From assembly GCA_949130495.1 (NCBI GenBank), contig OX422208.1, positions 642,466,023 through 642,530,022 of the forward strand: DNA of 64,000 nucleotides, written 5' to 3'. This document shows positions 47,401-58,575 of this stretch, piece after piece. The notes below the pieces were generated by a model. The model had not been told where the DNA came from. It made no database searches and worked only from the letters and a program-made list of their open reading frames with translations. Made by a program: the position numbers and the translations under genes. Each line of letters begins with the position of its first letter. The first letter of the stretch is position 1. The stretch comes from Sambucus nigra (taxonomy: Eukaryota; Streptophyta; Magnoliopsida; Dipsacales; Adoxaceae).

Positions 47401-47910
47401 TGTGTAGTTGAAGGTGAAGAGTGATGTTCTAAAAAAACTTTAATATCAAGTTGAAAGGTTAACCTTTCAATTTCACAAATAACCCGGAATGGTGTGGATG
47501 AAAGGCTACAACGAAGTTCTTGGCCATATTGATGATCACCTTACCCAAGGCCACAGCAAAGGTTAAGTGGGGGTGGACCAAATGCTTGTCTTTTCTAAAG
47601 CATGATAGTAACAGTGAGATATGGTAGTGTAATGATCCTGGTCTGCTAAATAGTGACATGGATCCGTGCTGATGCTATTCCTCAGTGCTTGATCACTAAA
47701 TATTTGGGAGATTATGGTTTACATGATGTCCATGAGATAGTTCGTCCTCGTCATCTAATCAATGCGTCGAGCAGTAGCAGTAGGAGAATGCTAAGAGATT
47801 TCAACTTTATTAATTCTCCTTATACTTTGGATGATCCTCCTGCTCGAATGGAAAGAGTGAAACCTACTCATCTAACTTCCAAAGCTCAAGGAAAATGTCG
47901 TGTTGAATAG
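44429..47910 (+). pseudogene. Antisense extra gene of the Tat element (broken)
   Basis: This lies between pol and the 3' LTR, opposite to gag-pol. It starts GCCATGG near 44429. A globular block near 44610-44930 (VVPSRVAPNTWRVVNRIH, IGIPELMFYYEWVTSDSK) resembles the putative gypsy-type transposon (Transposase_28-like) domain. A low-complexity linker with SSSFESLDVSSMPSSPLD follows (45113-45409). Then come coiled-coil-like segments rich in K/E/L (about 45840-46170; KAWDEEMQKAINRATLAEEK) and FLRKNSFKDGWSEALKEV near 46270-46320. A further helical part lies at 46730-47250 (KAINRAT-type pattern, DYASKYKALSEGCGFKKKL). AT-rich gaps with splice-like sites suggest introns. Stops and frameshifts are frequent. 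Related antisense genes are known in Tat elements; function is unknown. Confidence 0.55.
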
Positions 47911-48241
47911 CTTTTCTGTATTTTGTTATTTGAGTGTAATACAATCAATATATGAATACAAATCCATATTTTGTGTTGTCAACTCTTGATTACTTAATCA
48001 ATCAGTCAACTTAGTTATTGTCTAATAATGAATTATTAAACTGTACTTATAAGGCCATAGATTGTGCTAATGCACTTAGATTTATTGATCCAAGTTTAGC
48101 ATTAGTTATCAGTAGTGATCAAGTGTATGAGGACTACATGTTTTTATTCCAATGATTAGGAATGTTTACTTGTCTTCCTGCATTTAACTTAGTCCGATAA
48201 AACTTGTTTGTAACTTTTTAGTTGTATACGAAGTTTTACAG

Positions 48242-48427
48242 ACTTCTTATTCTTGACTTGTCAATGCCGACGTCATACATGAAGTAAAGTGTTGTGGTCG
48301 ACCAAGTATTCTGTAATTAACTTAGTTAAAAAATACTTCTTGGTCATGACTTGTTAATACAGAGTCATACATGAAGTAATGACTACTTCTTGTTCGTGAC
48401 ATGTACATACGAAGTCATACATGAAGT
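48242..48427. repeat. Three spaced repeats of about 43 bp
   Basis: Units at 48242-48285, 48335-48377 and 48385-48427 share ACTTCTT...TGACTTGT and GTCATACATGAAGT. They lie in the non-coding gap between the end of integrase and the end of the antisense gene. Confidence 0.7.
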
Positions 48428-48639
48428 TTAATCTTAGGAAAAAACGATTGTGACTTAAGCTGTTGGTGCATCTAGAACTTGATAAATTCAACAAGATTAA
48501 GTATGTTCTTCTGATCAACAAGAGCTGAAGACCAAGAGACATGTTTACTTGTTTCTGGGGGGATATATATCGTCGTAATCCCAAAAAAATCAAAAAAATT
48601 GAAGGAATGAAATTAATTTTTTTATTAAAACTTGAACAA

Positions 48640-49990
48640 TATTTATCTTAAATAAAAAATAAAAGAAATGCAATTATGATAACCCCTTGACTCAGTGATA
48701 ATACTTTTGGAGGTGTTCAGTGATCTAGGGGTTTTCGAATTCGTCGCCTTCCAAGGTCTCAGGACGATAGGTTCCTGATCAGATGACTGCTGAGATGCGA
48801 TTTGGGCTATGCCAATTAGCCTCAAGCTTGGTTTTCTTCTAAATGACCTTCTTAAGGACATAGTCACCTTCTATGAAGTTGTTCAATTTGACCATTTTAT
48901 TATATAAGCGAGTTATCCTATGTTGGTAACTTAAAATTTCTGAGCGTAACATCTTCACGGACTTCTTCCAACATATTTAAATCCAATTGTCACATCAATT
49001 CACTAATTAGAGAATCAAAATTCCAGACCCTATGAGTTGGTAAGCCTATCTCGACTAGCACCATAGCTTCTGTTCCAAATGCAAGTATCTAAGGTGCCTC
49101 TCCAGTTTTTGTTCTTGACGTTGTCCTATAAGTCCAGAGAACAAAATGCAATTCATTGATCCAGTTACCCTTACCAGCATCAAACCTATTTTTTAGTCCA
49201 TCGAGTAAAGTTCAATTTGTAACTTCTGTTTGACCTTTCTTTGTGGATGGCCTGGTGCAGAATGGAGTTTCTGAATTTTGGACTAGTCACAATACGTTTC
49301 AAACTCATCGTCGTCAAATTGGGTTTCGTGGTCCGTAATAAAGGCATAGGGCAACCCATATCTTAATATGATGTTCTTCCAAATGAACTGATACACTTTC
49401 TTATATGGAATATCAATTAACGACTTTGCTTCCACCAATTTTGTGAAGTATTCAATTGCAATGACCAAATACTTAAACCTACCTTTGATGGTCGGCAGTG
49501 GCTAATTAAGTTAATTCCCCAAATAGTGAAGGGACAAGGTGAAGTTATTGGGGCTAGAGCAGTATCAGGTGCTTTGTGAATTGCATAGAACTTCTGGCAT
49601 TTAATATATTTTCTTATAAAGGCTTTATAATCTATCCTCATAGTCGGCCAGTAGTATCCTTGAGTGTTGATTATTTGGAGAAGAGATCATCCAACTGAGT
49701 GAGCTCCATATAAACCTTCATGCCTCTTTGATCAACTCTTCCACCACCATTGGATGAACACAACATAGCAAGGGATCATTAATCCCTTTCTGTATAAAAC
49801 CGCTTTGTCCAACACATATCTTGCTACTTTATATTGGAGCTTTTTGGCATCTTTAGGATCATGTGGTAGGATTCCATCTTCAATATATGCTTTGATTGGG
49901 TCCATCCAGGAAGAGCCCAAATCTATGATAATGAAATTAATCATTAAGTACTCATCAATGCCTCGATTAGCCAAGATTCTATTAGGATTA
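48640..49990 (-). pseudogene. Tat integrase (broken)
   Basis: N-terminal block: SSWMDPIKAYIEDGILPHD and VARYVLDKAVLYRKGL (49974-49732). Zinc region: RKYIKCQKFYAIHKAP (about 49610), with first-aspartate motif WGINLISH where the family has WGIDLIGP, so D is N. Core: IAIEYFTKLVEAKSLIDIPY and YAFITDHETQFDDDEFE (49468-49283). Distal part in shifted frames: GQTEVTN, NRFDAGKGNWINELHFVLW, TYRTTSRTKTGEAP and FGTEAMVLVEIGLPT (about 49230-49030). Multiple stops are present and the first catalytic residue is lost. Confidence 0.82.
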
Positions 49991-50208
49991 TTCTCCTAAG
50001 CTCAATTCTTGTTGCTGATGCTAGTCCAGCAAGGGAATCATCTTGGGCATTTGCTATTCTTAGGATCCTGTTCATCTGTACAGAAGGAAACTTGGTAAGG
50101 AATTACATGGCTTTGGTAAGGTATCTAGTCATCAACTCTCCTTTGACTCCATATAAATAAATCACTTGGTTTACCCTTAACTGTGAATCACTGTGTGCCA
50201 CTTCTTGC

Positions 50209-50950
50209 TCAAAGATTTATATTTTTCCTCATTTTTTTATGCTTCAATTGAAACCTAAGTGCATACTTAATATCAATATCATCAGGAGTATTAAGTATTA
50301 TACTTTCTCCACTACCAGTTGAACATGAATATCCATCCACGTAGAAATTCCACAATGCTATATGACCATTGAAGCTTACCTCAGACAGAACTCCATGTTG
50401 GAATATTTTCTTACTCTCCTCTATATATTTTTGAGCCATTTCCTAAGTTTTGGATGATTCCATTTGATCGGCACTAGTTTGAGCTTGTTTTTTACCTGAG
50501 TTTTCTTCCTCAGAAGTTTGCTCGGTATGCAAGTTTTGTTGGTCGGGAACCTATAGATAGGTGAACTCAACAATAAAACCCGCCAAATATTGGCCTTTTA
50601 GTGAAGACCTTAGTTTGTAGATAATATGAAGAAGCAACTAAAAATGAGCCTATAGTGGCATCTTTGAGCAACTAAAAATTCTTTCTCAACACCTTGAAGA
50701 ATAATAAGCATCTATTCGTTGCTCAAAAAACAAATCTGTCTAAAGCTGCCACTCAACCAATGAGCCTTTGTATATCTTTCTTGCAAGTCGGCGACTGGAA
50801 TTCTATCAAAGCTTTTACTTTTTATGGATTAACTTCAATTCCCATTTTATTAACTATGAAGTCGAGAAACATTCCTTCCTATACCTCGAACACACACTTG
50901 ATCGGATTCAACTTCATCTGATGCTTTCCAACTGGTCAAACGTCTGACTG
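50209..50950 (-). pseudogene. Tat RNase H and second (archaeal-type) RNase H, broken
   Basis: The first RNase H follows RT at about 50950-50520 and is badly frameshifted. A second RNase H start lies at 50439-50209: LWNFYVDGYSCSTGSGESII then NTPDDIDIKYALRFQL. This matches the YVDGSS...GAGIIL...ALRF pattern of the additional archaeal-type RNase H unique to the Tat lineage. It truncates before the second acidic cluster. Confidence 0.68.
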
Positions 50951-51420
50951 AGATTGGTGATATGATCTGAGGCCTTATTGATTTTTGTTAACATATCATC
51001 CACATAAACCTCCATGTTCTTGACAATTTATTCTTCAAACACCTTGTTAACCAACCTCTGGTATGTCGCTCCAGTGTTTTTGAGCCCAAAGGGCATTACG
51101 TTGCATCAATAAGTTCCGCGGTTGGTAATGAAGGTTGTACTTTCCCTGTCTTCAGGTTTCATCTTTATCTAGTCCTGAATAACCATCCATGAACCTTAAA
51201 AGCTCATGTCCAGACGTTGCGTCCACCATTTGATCAATTATAGGCAAGAGAAAATGGTCTTTTGGGCAGGCTTTATTCAAATCAGTAAAATCCACACCCA
51301 TCCTCCAGTTAGCGTTTTTCTTTTTGACCATTACAACGTTGGCCAACGAGGCTGGATACTTAACATCTTCAATAAATTGAGCTTTTTGAAGCTTCTCCAC
51401 TTCTACCTAAATAATTTGAT
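50950..51420 (-). pseudogene. Tat reverse transcriptase (frameshifted)
   Basis: The main piece (51400-51152) has LQKAQFIEDVKYPASLANVV, VDFTDLNKACPKDHFLLPII and ELLRFMDGYSGL. The catalytic box [11 protein letters not shown], near 51010-51020, is intact but in a different frame. LNKACPKDXFPLP and YVDDMLVKS are hallmark Tat motifs. Confidence 0.82.
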
Positions 51421-51749
51421 TTTTCTCTGGACTGAAAACCCTACATCTCTACTTGATCTACTTGGCATCCTTATTGATGTTGAGCTCATAGTAGAGGAAG
51501 TTGGGGTCAATCCCAAGAATATCCTCATGAATCCAAGAAAATATATTTCTTCGCTGCCTTAGGAACATAATCAAGTTCTGTTTAAGGATTGGATCCAGTG
51601 TTAATCCAATCTACGTAGTCCACTCTGGCTTGCCGTCATCCAGGATAATGCTTTCGGTAGATTCCACAACCTTCCCTTTGACGAACTTTGTCTCATCTCG
51701 AGGATCTAAAGTTTCAACTTCAGAGTCATTGTTGGGCTCAGTGGTATCC

Positions 51750-52570
51750 ACTTCATAAGTGGTGGTCATTATATTCAACTCAATTAAGTCTTCTTACTCG
51801 GCTGATGAGTAGTACCACTCTTTAGCCATCTTTTGGTCACCTTTCACAACCCCAACCCTAAAATGAGATAGGAACTTCAAACATTGATGGACTGTTGACT
51901 GTACAGCTTTAAAATTATTCAATCCTATCCTACCGAAGATCACATTATAGGCATACTATCCATCATAAAAAGCATATTTTCTCAGTACGGCTCATCGACG
52001 AGGTGTTGAACAACACTTCAAGATTGACTGTCTCAAGAGGGTAGACTTTCTCATCTAAAAAACCTATTAATGGCCTATGGTAAGGTTCCAATTGGCTAGG
52101 TTTCGAATCTAAACTCTGAAAGCAAGGGTAAAACATAATATATGTCTACCTCCCATTGTCAATCAACACCATGGTGATGACAACATCTTGGATCCTGAAT
52201 TTGTCGACCAATGGATCATCATGGGGATAAAGTACCCCAGAGAGGTCATTCTTAGAAAAGTCGATTACTAATTTGTATTTTTTTACCTTCTTGGGCCAAT
52301 TATCTTCGTTCAAAATGATTCTATGGATAAAAAAACAGTCATGGGGCTCATTTAAGTAAGCTTTTCTTTCGACAGTGTGATCGCCTCCTTCTGCATCACC
52401 ACCTATAATTACATGACAATCAAATTCAGCACTATCATAGCTACCTCACGTTATGGTTGCTTGGGATTCTTCGATAGGTCAGGATCATCTTCATAACCAT
52501 CTTCACAGTTTCTTTTCATGTCATCTCTGGGCTTTCGTGGGGAATTTGACCTTCCCCTTGCTTCTCTGTA
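51750..52570 (-). pseudogene. Tat aspartic protease region (broken)
   Basis: HDGPLVDKFRIQDVVITMVL (about 52180-52230) leads into LIDNGR at the active site, where the family has VDTGSS. SKPSQLEPYHRPLIGFLDEK (about 52050-52110) matches the downstream PFPGPLIGFAG block. Several stops are present. Confidence 0.68.
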
Positions 52571-52573
52571 TTC

Positions 52574-53913
52574 TCACCGATCAACAAACTTTTTTAGTTT
52601 TCCTTGGCGAATAAGAGATTCCACTTCATTCTTTAAAATGATACAGTTATATATTGTATGGCCATGATCCTTATGGAACTCACAATATTTAGTTTCATCC
52701 CTCCTGTTAGGAGGTTCCCTCAATCTTTCAGGCCATAGTAAATCTGTATTGTGTTTTATTTCCTCTAGGATATGGTGAATACTAACAATCAATGGAGTAT
52801 AAGTTCCATACTTTTTAAGCTTGTCATCCTTCTTTGGATTCTACTCATTCGGTTCCTTCTGGTCCTTCTTATTAGGATTAGTGGTTGGACTCTATTTTAT
52901 TGCCATTTCTTCCTTGGCATTCATGATTTTTCCTGCCTTAGCCGTAAGTTAAGTCACGATTTTAGAAGGATTTTTGGCCAGAGCATGATATAGTTTCTAG
53001 AGAAGCAATCCACTCTTGAGAGAGGTAATGGTTGTTTTTTCTTCGTAGTCAACCACTTCAAATTTCTCTTTGTTAAAATGAGTGATATATTCCCTGGTTG
53101 TTTCCTCCACTAGCTACCTTACACTCAATAGATGAGACACTATCTTCACTAGCTTGGCTCTAAAATAGAAATTGCTAATAAACAGCTCGACAAGCTGGTT
53201 TAAGTTGGTAATTTGTCCTCGGGGCAAGTTATTATACCATATTTGGGTAGATCCTGTAATAGTGCTTGAGAACGCTCTACATATCATCTCATCGGGAACT
53301 GAATAAATATCAGCAACAGCTTGATATTACTGAATGCGCAGAATTGGATTAGTTTTGCCATCATATTTGGGGGTGACCAGAGGATCTTTAAACTTAGATG
53401 GAGTTAGAAAATACAAAATTTCTGGAATAAAAGGGGATCCTTCGATGAAACTCCTCTGCAAGGGATTCTTTGCTTTTTCCATTTCTCCCATTCGATCTTT
53501 TAATCCTTGGATTGATCCTTTCCATAATGGATTGCTTATGTCATATTTATGCAAAATAAAGCAGTTGTCCCGACCATATGTCTGCGCCGAGCTCTTTTCA
53601 TTAAAAGTATGCTCGGCATGTATAGATCGCCAGACGTTTGATCTTGACCTGACTGAGGCTTCATGAGGGTCGGTTAGATGTTAAGTGTTCTTAGATAATG
53701 CTCTAGGAGGACTTCTATTTGCTTGGGTCCCAAACGATAAAAAGGTGAAGCTCTGCTCAACCTTTCCAGGACTCCTGGCCTTTCAAAAGAGAAAGAATAT
53801 CCATCATGGAACTCTGAGGCTCTAATTGATGAACTAACTACTGGGAGATAAGTCCTATCATGAGATGATCTGAAATAGCTGTGTTGGCTATGCCTAGGAG
53901 GTGAAGGCAACAT
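52574..53913 (-). pseudogene. Tat gag (broken)
   Basis: N-terminal part 53913-53674 (MLPSPPRHSQHSYFRSSHDR). Capsid start 53554-53327: SPFIPEILYFLTPSKFKDPL then KYDGKTNPI. The middle is frameshifted. The C-terminal part 52792-52574 has KYCEFHKDHGHTIYNCIILK followed by EVESLIRQGKLKKFV, the CX2HX4HX4C finger and LIRxGxLKKF tail typical of Tat. Confidence 0.82.
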
Positions 53914-54173
53914 TTCTCTCCTTGGTGACGGAATTGCTTTCTTCCTAGATAGGTCTAGAGATCTGGATTGTATTGACTGTGCTAATTATCTCATTATTTC
54001 CTACATGGCATCTTGAACCCTAAGAATATTGGCAAGAATACCATTTAAGTCGGCTACTGTAGGCGGAGCAGATGGAACAGTTGGGTTTCCATCGTTCCTA
54101 GCACTGGGCTCTCGAATATTCATTTTTCTTTAAACAAGGATGCACGACATTTAGAACATCGATTAAAGGCAAG

Positions 54174-54192
54174 TTCACACAGACGACGTCAA
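54174..54192 (-). other. Primer binding site of the Tat element (decayed)
   Basis: Minus strand TTGACGTCGTCTGTGTGAA resembles TTGGCGCCGTCTGTGGGAA with changes mostly in CG/GG positions. It lies two bases from the LTR. Confidence 0.62.
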
Positions 54193-54194
54193 TC

Positions 54195-54711
54195 TGTTGA
54201 TGTTAAAAAATGGACTTGATCCAATTTTATAATCACAGATAAAATATAGAATTGTAATGAAATAATTAAAAGAGAGACACACGGTTTTAAAGTTGTACGT
54301 TTATGTAAGAAAGCCTACGTCCGCTATTATGGTATTGATTTCAGAGATTATAGAAAGTTAGGTGTTATTGTCAATAAGAATATCCTAGAATTCGTTTTAT
54401 CTTGCCTTTGATGAAAGGAATACAATGTATTTATAGTGACCCGTAGATCAAGGGTTGGAATGCCTTTATACATTTAAGCATTTACACTTGTACATAATGA
54501 ATGTGATGGTTTGTTATATGAACCACGTGTGATAAACCTTTGGTTGCACTTCATGTGTGGTTGATTTTCATTTATATTGATGGTCTGCATTTTCCACATT
54601 GGTTGGCACTCTTGCCGAGCAACTATCTGCTGAGTATGATTTATATCACGTTAGGAGAAACTTGTCCACTTCTAATTGATCCACGTAGGTGGATAATTTT
54701 TTGTATCAACA
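54195..54711 (-). repeat. 5' LTR of the Tat element
   Basis: Plus-strand ends are TGTTGATGTT...GTATCAACA. It is a direct copy of 43463-43978. Confidence 0.87.
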
Positions 54712-54737
54712 AAAACTGCACCAAATCTGCCGAATTA

Positions 54738-54970
54738 TCACGGTCATTGACCTTGACAAGTTGTACTTGTCAAGGTCAATGACCGTGACAATTCTGGGGG
54801 TGATAACTATTATTATCACGGACTTGTCACGGTCATTGACCGTGGCAAGTTCATTAGATTTGTCACGGACATGTCACGGTCTATGACCATGAAAAGTTTT
54901 GTCACGATTTATGACCGTGACAAACCCATGACTTTTAATAAAAAATTATCACGATCAATAACCGTGATAA
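54738..54970. repeat. CACTA subterminal palindromic repeats, left end
   Basis: A perfect inverted repeat with 24-bp arms (54738-54761 and 54765-54788) and a 3-bp loop is followed by further imperfect copies of TCACGG-TCATTGA-CCGTGA near 54823, 54870, 54905 and 54948. Such repeats are the usual binding sites of the element's DNA-binding protein. Confidence 0.82.
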
Positions 54971-55489
54971 TTCTGGGCAAAATTGAAAAACAATTTGCTG
55001 GGCAGTATGGCCACTGCCACTGCCACTGCCCAGCAGTATATTTGTACCTATTATAGCAACGTTGTACCTGTTCAAACATTATATATCCAAATAAAATAGA
55101 GATCATGAAAATATACATTCAAAACAATATGCATCATGATATAATCCAAATAGAATTCAAATGTAACAACTTAAAACAATTCAATTCAAATAATGTCACT
55201 ACATGTCTGGGGTAAGGTTAGCTTTGAGGAGGTCAGTAGGCCACACGATATATGAACAAAAACACCCAGTAACATACATCGTGCCTCATTGTTCGCGCAA
55301 CCACAAGGGAGAGTTCTCCTTCTCGGGTATCATATGCATGACGAGAACCTTGGACTCAATGTCTTAAAGCGAACGTCCATGAACTGGCATACCCTGGACG
55401 GTATTCGGGTCCCTCCACCCCTTCCCTATCTGCTGACCATCAAATATGTGTAATAAAAACACACTCGGCCGACCAAGTATCGACATCGG

Positions 55490-56799
55490 TCAGTTGAAGG
55501 GATCCAAATAGGGGAGTGGATCATCAAAGTCCGCACGTGTCAGCGATGAAGCAGTGAGGTCCTCATCCTTCTCCTCCTGCACCTTACGATTTTCGCCCAA
55601 TGAAAATTTCTTGAATGAGAACATATCTTGGACCATCGCCTCCAAACGGGACAGCTTCGCATCATGCGAGTCCACCGTTTGAGACAACCCGATGTCGCTT
55701 GTCTCAAATCCAATGATCCTAGATTTTTCAACCCCCGTGCTCACCCCCTTGTCCTCCCCTTGCGATCAGCGCCAAGCCCTTAGCTGAGTGCGTCTGTGGA
55801 CAAAGAGGTATCAGACTGCGACTCATGCACTTCTTTAAGCTTTGCCTGAAACAGCAAAAAACACATGATTAGTAAAATAAGTAAATAAAAAATAATAACA
55901 TAATTAACAAAAAGTAAACTGTCGGATTACTTACAATCGTGGCCGCGACGCTCGGGGACACCTCCTTATCCTTCCTCTTCTTCGTCTGAATAGCCACATA
56001 AGTATTGAGCCTATGTGGCCTACCCCTAGGGCCACTCCCTGTCCCCTGAAATAAAATAAAGCAAAATTAGTATCGGTCCCGCAAAGTAAAATAAGGCAGA
56101 ATAATATATTTTTGTAGTTATAGAAAAATTAAATATTACCATCATCCTATGCTCCACCTCGGCGTAAGACGTTCGGTCTGAGCAGTGCACGTCCATTTTT
56201 TTGCCCAATTTTCCCTCCCCGATTGGCGAGATGCTAATTTCTTCTCCACGATCTCATTGTCAATGAAATTTTGCCATTGTGCCAATGAGAACGGCTCCTT
56301 CGGTGGGACGAATTCACGTATTCGGATAACGGACTCTTGGGTCTTCCTAAAGTAATGGGTCCGCATATTTTTCTTCCACGTCTTGTGTTGTTCCCTCAAT
56401 TACTCCAAGACAGAATCGCGTAGCTTTGTATCCAAGATGAATTGTTCCTATCCAACAAATATAATGTTAGCTGCGAATAAATATAAATATAAATATAAAT
56501 CGAAATCGAAATATTCATATAAATATAAATATAAATATAAATACATTACCTGTAGTGCCACCCAAATAGCTAACTTGAGCTCATTTGGTACCTCCCTCCA
56601 ACTAGTGTACCCCGGGCTGATGATCGTCTTTACCAGCTCAAGGGATCTCGCTAATAGCCCCATTTTGTTCTCGATGGCCATCTCCAATTTGCCATATTTT
56701 GGGAGCCTAGGGGATGAGGAGCCCTCGTCACCTCCGCTACCACCGAGCCCAGACGACATCATCATAATCAGCATCATCATCCTCGCCTTAATACCTTAA
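55490..56799 (-). pseudogene. Second En/Spm gene (Transposase_24-like), exon fragments
   Basis: Minus-strand pieces, 5' to 3': 56780-56448 with a Gly/Ser/Pro-rich start (MMMSSGLGGSGGDEGSSSPR) and WREVPNELKLAIWVALQ; 56399-56142 with MREQHKTWKKNMRTHYFRKT, PPKEPFSLAQWQNFIDNEIV and SGRENWAKK; then 55744-55490 with a coiled-coil-like VDSHDAKLSRLEAMVQDMFS. This order resembles the plant Ptta/En/Spm transposase-associated protein, which binds the element ends. The gaps look like introns (an AAATATAAAT repeat lies at 56470-56550). The parts stay open but their joining is inferred. Confidence 0.6.
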
Positions 56800-57114
56800 G
56801 GAGACATTTTCTGTAAAAAAAATGTTGTTATTAGTACAAATAAGAATGAATTAGAAGAAGACATGCAAATATGTACAATTACTTCAAATCCAAATGAATT
56901 GTTACTGTTTAACACCTCAATTCTGAATTTGAAAATCAAGGTTATAATATGCACAATTACTAAAAATTCGAAACGTCCCCACCCCCACCCCTACTGACCA
57001 CACACACGAACACTACTCAAGAGTGAAAATGATAAAGTGCAAATCAATTAAAAGCATTAAAAATGGATTGATAAAGTAAAAATTGGAATACTTATTACAA
57101 ATTGAAAAATTGTT

Positions 57115-57438
57115 TCAAATTCGGGTTATCATAAAAAATGGATTGATATTCGGTAGGAGCAGCCAAGTCATTAACCACGGCTCGTTGTTGATATACTTCG
57201 AGTAAAACACTTGGTTAACCTTTTGAAATGGACAAACAAATGTCTCATCTCTCGCGTGGTCATTGCTATTCAACTTGGACAAGTCAACCATGATCAAATT
57301 GGTGACAGGATCAACTTTAAAAGCATTTTTATCCTCAACTCTTACCCAGTCAATTGAAATAACAGTCACACTTGTCAATCTAGTATGTACCCAGAGAACA
57401 TTAGGATACGACTGCAGAACATCCTCAAAAAGTAACAA
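57115..57438 (-). pseudogene. En/Spm transposase C-terminal fragment (DUF4216-like)
   Basis: The 107-codon frame contains TVISIDWVRVEDKNAFKVD, NLIMVDLSKLNSN and KVNQVFYSKYINNEPWLM. This matches the pattern of DUF4216 (CDWF/IDW...VNLN/VDLS...QVFYVxDP), found at the end of CACTA TNPD-type transposases. It lies upstream of the second gene on the minus strand, the standard order. The catalytic domain that should precede it is absent. Confidence 0.62.
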
Positions 57439-58049
57439 CTTTTATCCACTAAGAATATTATTATACAAAAATTATGCATTCCCAAAATGTCCAAACGAGA
57501 CAATTCGAGAGATCTCATTACAAGGGTAATGACTCTCTAACGGGTCTAAGGTCTATTGAATGCATACGCATAAGAACTAGAAGGCTAGTATCTATGTGCA
57601 GTATATGTAATTTCAGTTATGTTTCATTTAATTATCATACTATATATATATTGTTCGTTACACAAAGTAATTTTCAAAAAAAGTTGAAAAATCCCACCCC
57701 AATATGGGCAATAATCCAGTGGTCATGCCACTTTTAAAATTAACCAACCCAACATCGATCCACTATAATCCAACCGTAATGGCAACAACAAATGTGTATC
57801 TCGTACTCCTTCTAATTCATCTACTCAATTAATTCTTTTCATCAATTAAACTAACAATTAAAGTATACAATTATTAATTTACTAATTTACAATGAGGGGC
57901 AATCCTACTTGAATACGAAAGGGGCATTAATTATTAATTTACAAAAAAAATTAACAACCAATCAATATTAAATCAATCAATTCTTTTACAAGGGGCACTG
58001 CAATATGAGGTGAAATATCTAATAAACCAATAAAAATTTAATTAAAAAA

Positions 58050-58208
58050 CACACTCACACACACGCATATATACACACAAAGGCCCCCACCCCCTGCCCC
58101 ACTCGCCCCCCCCCCCCCCCCACCCCCTGCTCTACCCCTTCCCCCCGCTGTCGTTGCCCACCACGCACACACACACATATATATACACACGCACATATTC
58201 ACACACAA

Positions 58209-58239
<31 letters not shown>

Positions 58240-58330
58240 TACACCCCCTCCCTCCCCACCAACACACATATACACACCACACACACAAACACATATTTAC
58301 ACACACATATACATACACATATACATAAAT
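58050..58330. repeat. CA/TA-rich and poly-C low-complexity block
   Basis: Long CA runs with ATATAC interruptions, plus a C run near 58108-58121. The Cys/Val-rich frame at 58038-58478 and its plus-strand counterpart are products of this repeat, not genes. Confidence 0.9.
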
Positions 58331-58469
58331 GGAGGGGAAATAGAGATAGAAAACATACCAAAGTTGTAGAGAGAGAGAGTGAGTAGTCGCTGGAGAGAGA
58401 CAGAGAAATGGAGGGAATAGAATCGGTGGGAAAAAAAGAAGAAGGAGGGTTTTTTACTGACAGAATTGA

Positions 58470-58575
58470 CACGGACATGTCACGGTCATTGATCGTGAAA
58501 ATATTACGGTATGATCACGGTCAATGATTGTGATAAAAAACATGTATTTTTTTGGCACGGTCATTGACAGCGACA
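58470..58575. repeat. CACTA subterminal palindromic repeats, right end
   Basis: Copies of CACGGTCATTGATCGTGA, ATCACGGTCAATGATTGTGA and GGCACGGTCATTGACAGCGA, matching the motif at the left end. Confidence 0.75.

Larger units (their letters stand above)
43463..54711 (-). mobile_element. Tat-lineage Ty3/gypsy element, full length (11.2 kb)
   Basis: Two direct LTRs (43463-43978 and 54195-54711, 516 and 517 bp) flank minus-strand gag, protease, RT, RNase H, a second (archaeal-type) RNase H and integrase. A 4.7-kb region after pol holds a plus-strand gene remnant. The duplicated RNase H, the CX2HX4HX4C zinc finger and an antisense extra gene after pol are features of the Tat lineage (Grande/Retand group). 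The flanks GAGGT and AAAAC do not form a target duplication, so one side may have been lost or rearranged. The right LTR abuts the CACTA element. Confidence 0.88.

Noticed and set aside
54738..54970. Regularly repeated palindromes that could suggest a CRISPR-like array
   Set aside because: Spacing is irregular, there are no unique equal-length spacers, and the motifs sit at CACTA element ends in plant DNA.
56383..56799. A 138-codon plus-strand frame with a KYKYKYK tract
   Set aside because: It is the complement of the En/Spm second-gene fragment and an AAATATAAAT repeat.
58038..58478. A 146-codon minus-strand frame rich in Cys, Val and Gly, and its plus-strand partner
   Set aside because: Both are translations of the CA/TA and poly-C low-complexity block inside the CACTA element, with no protein family pattern.
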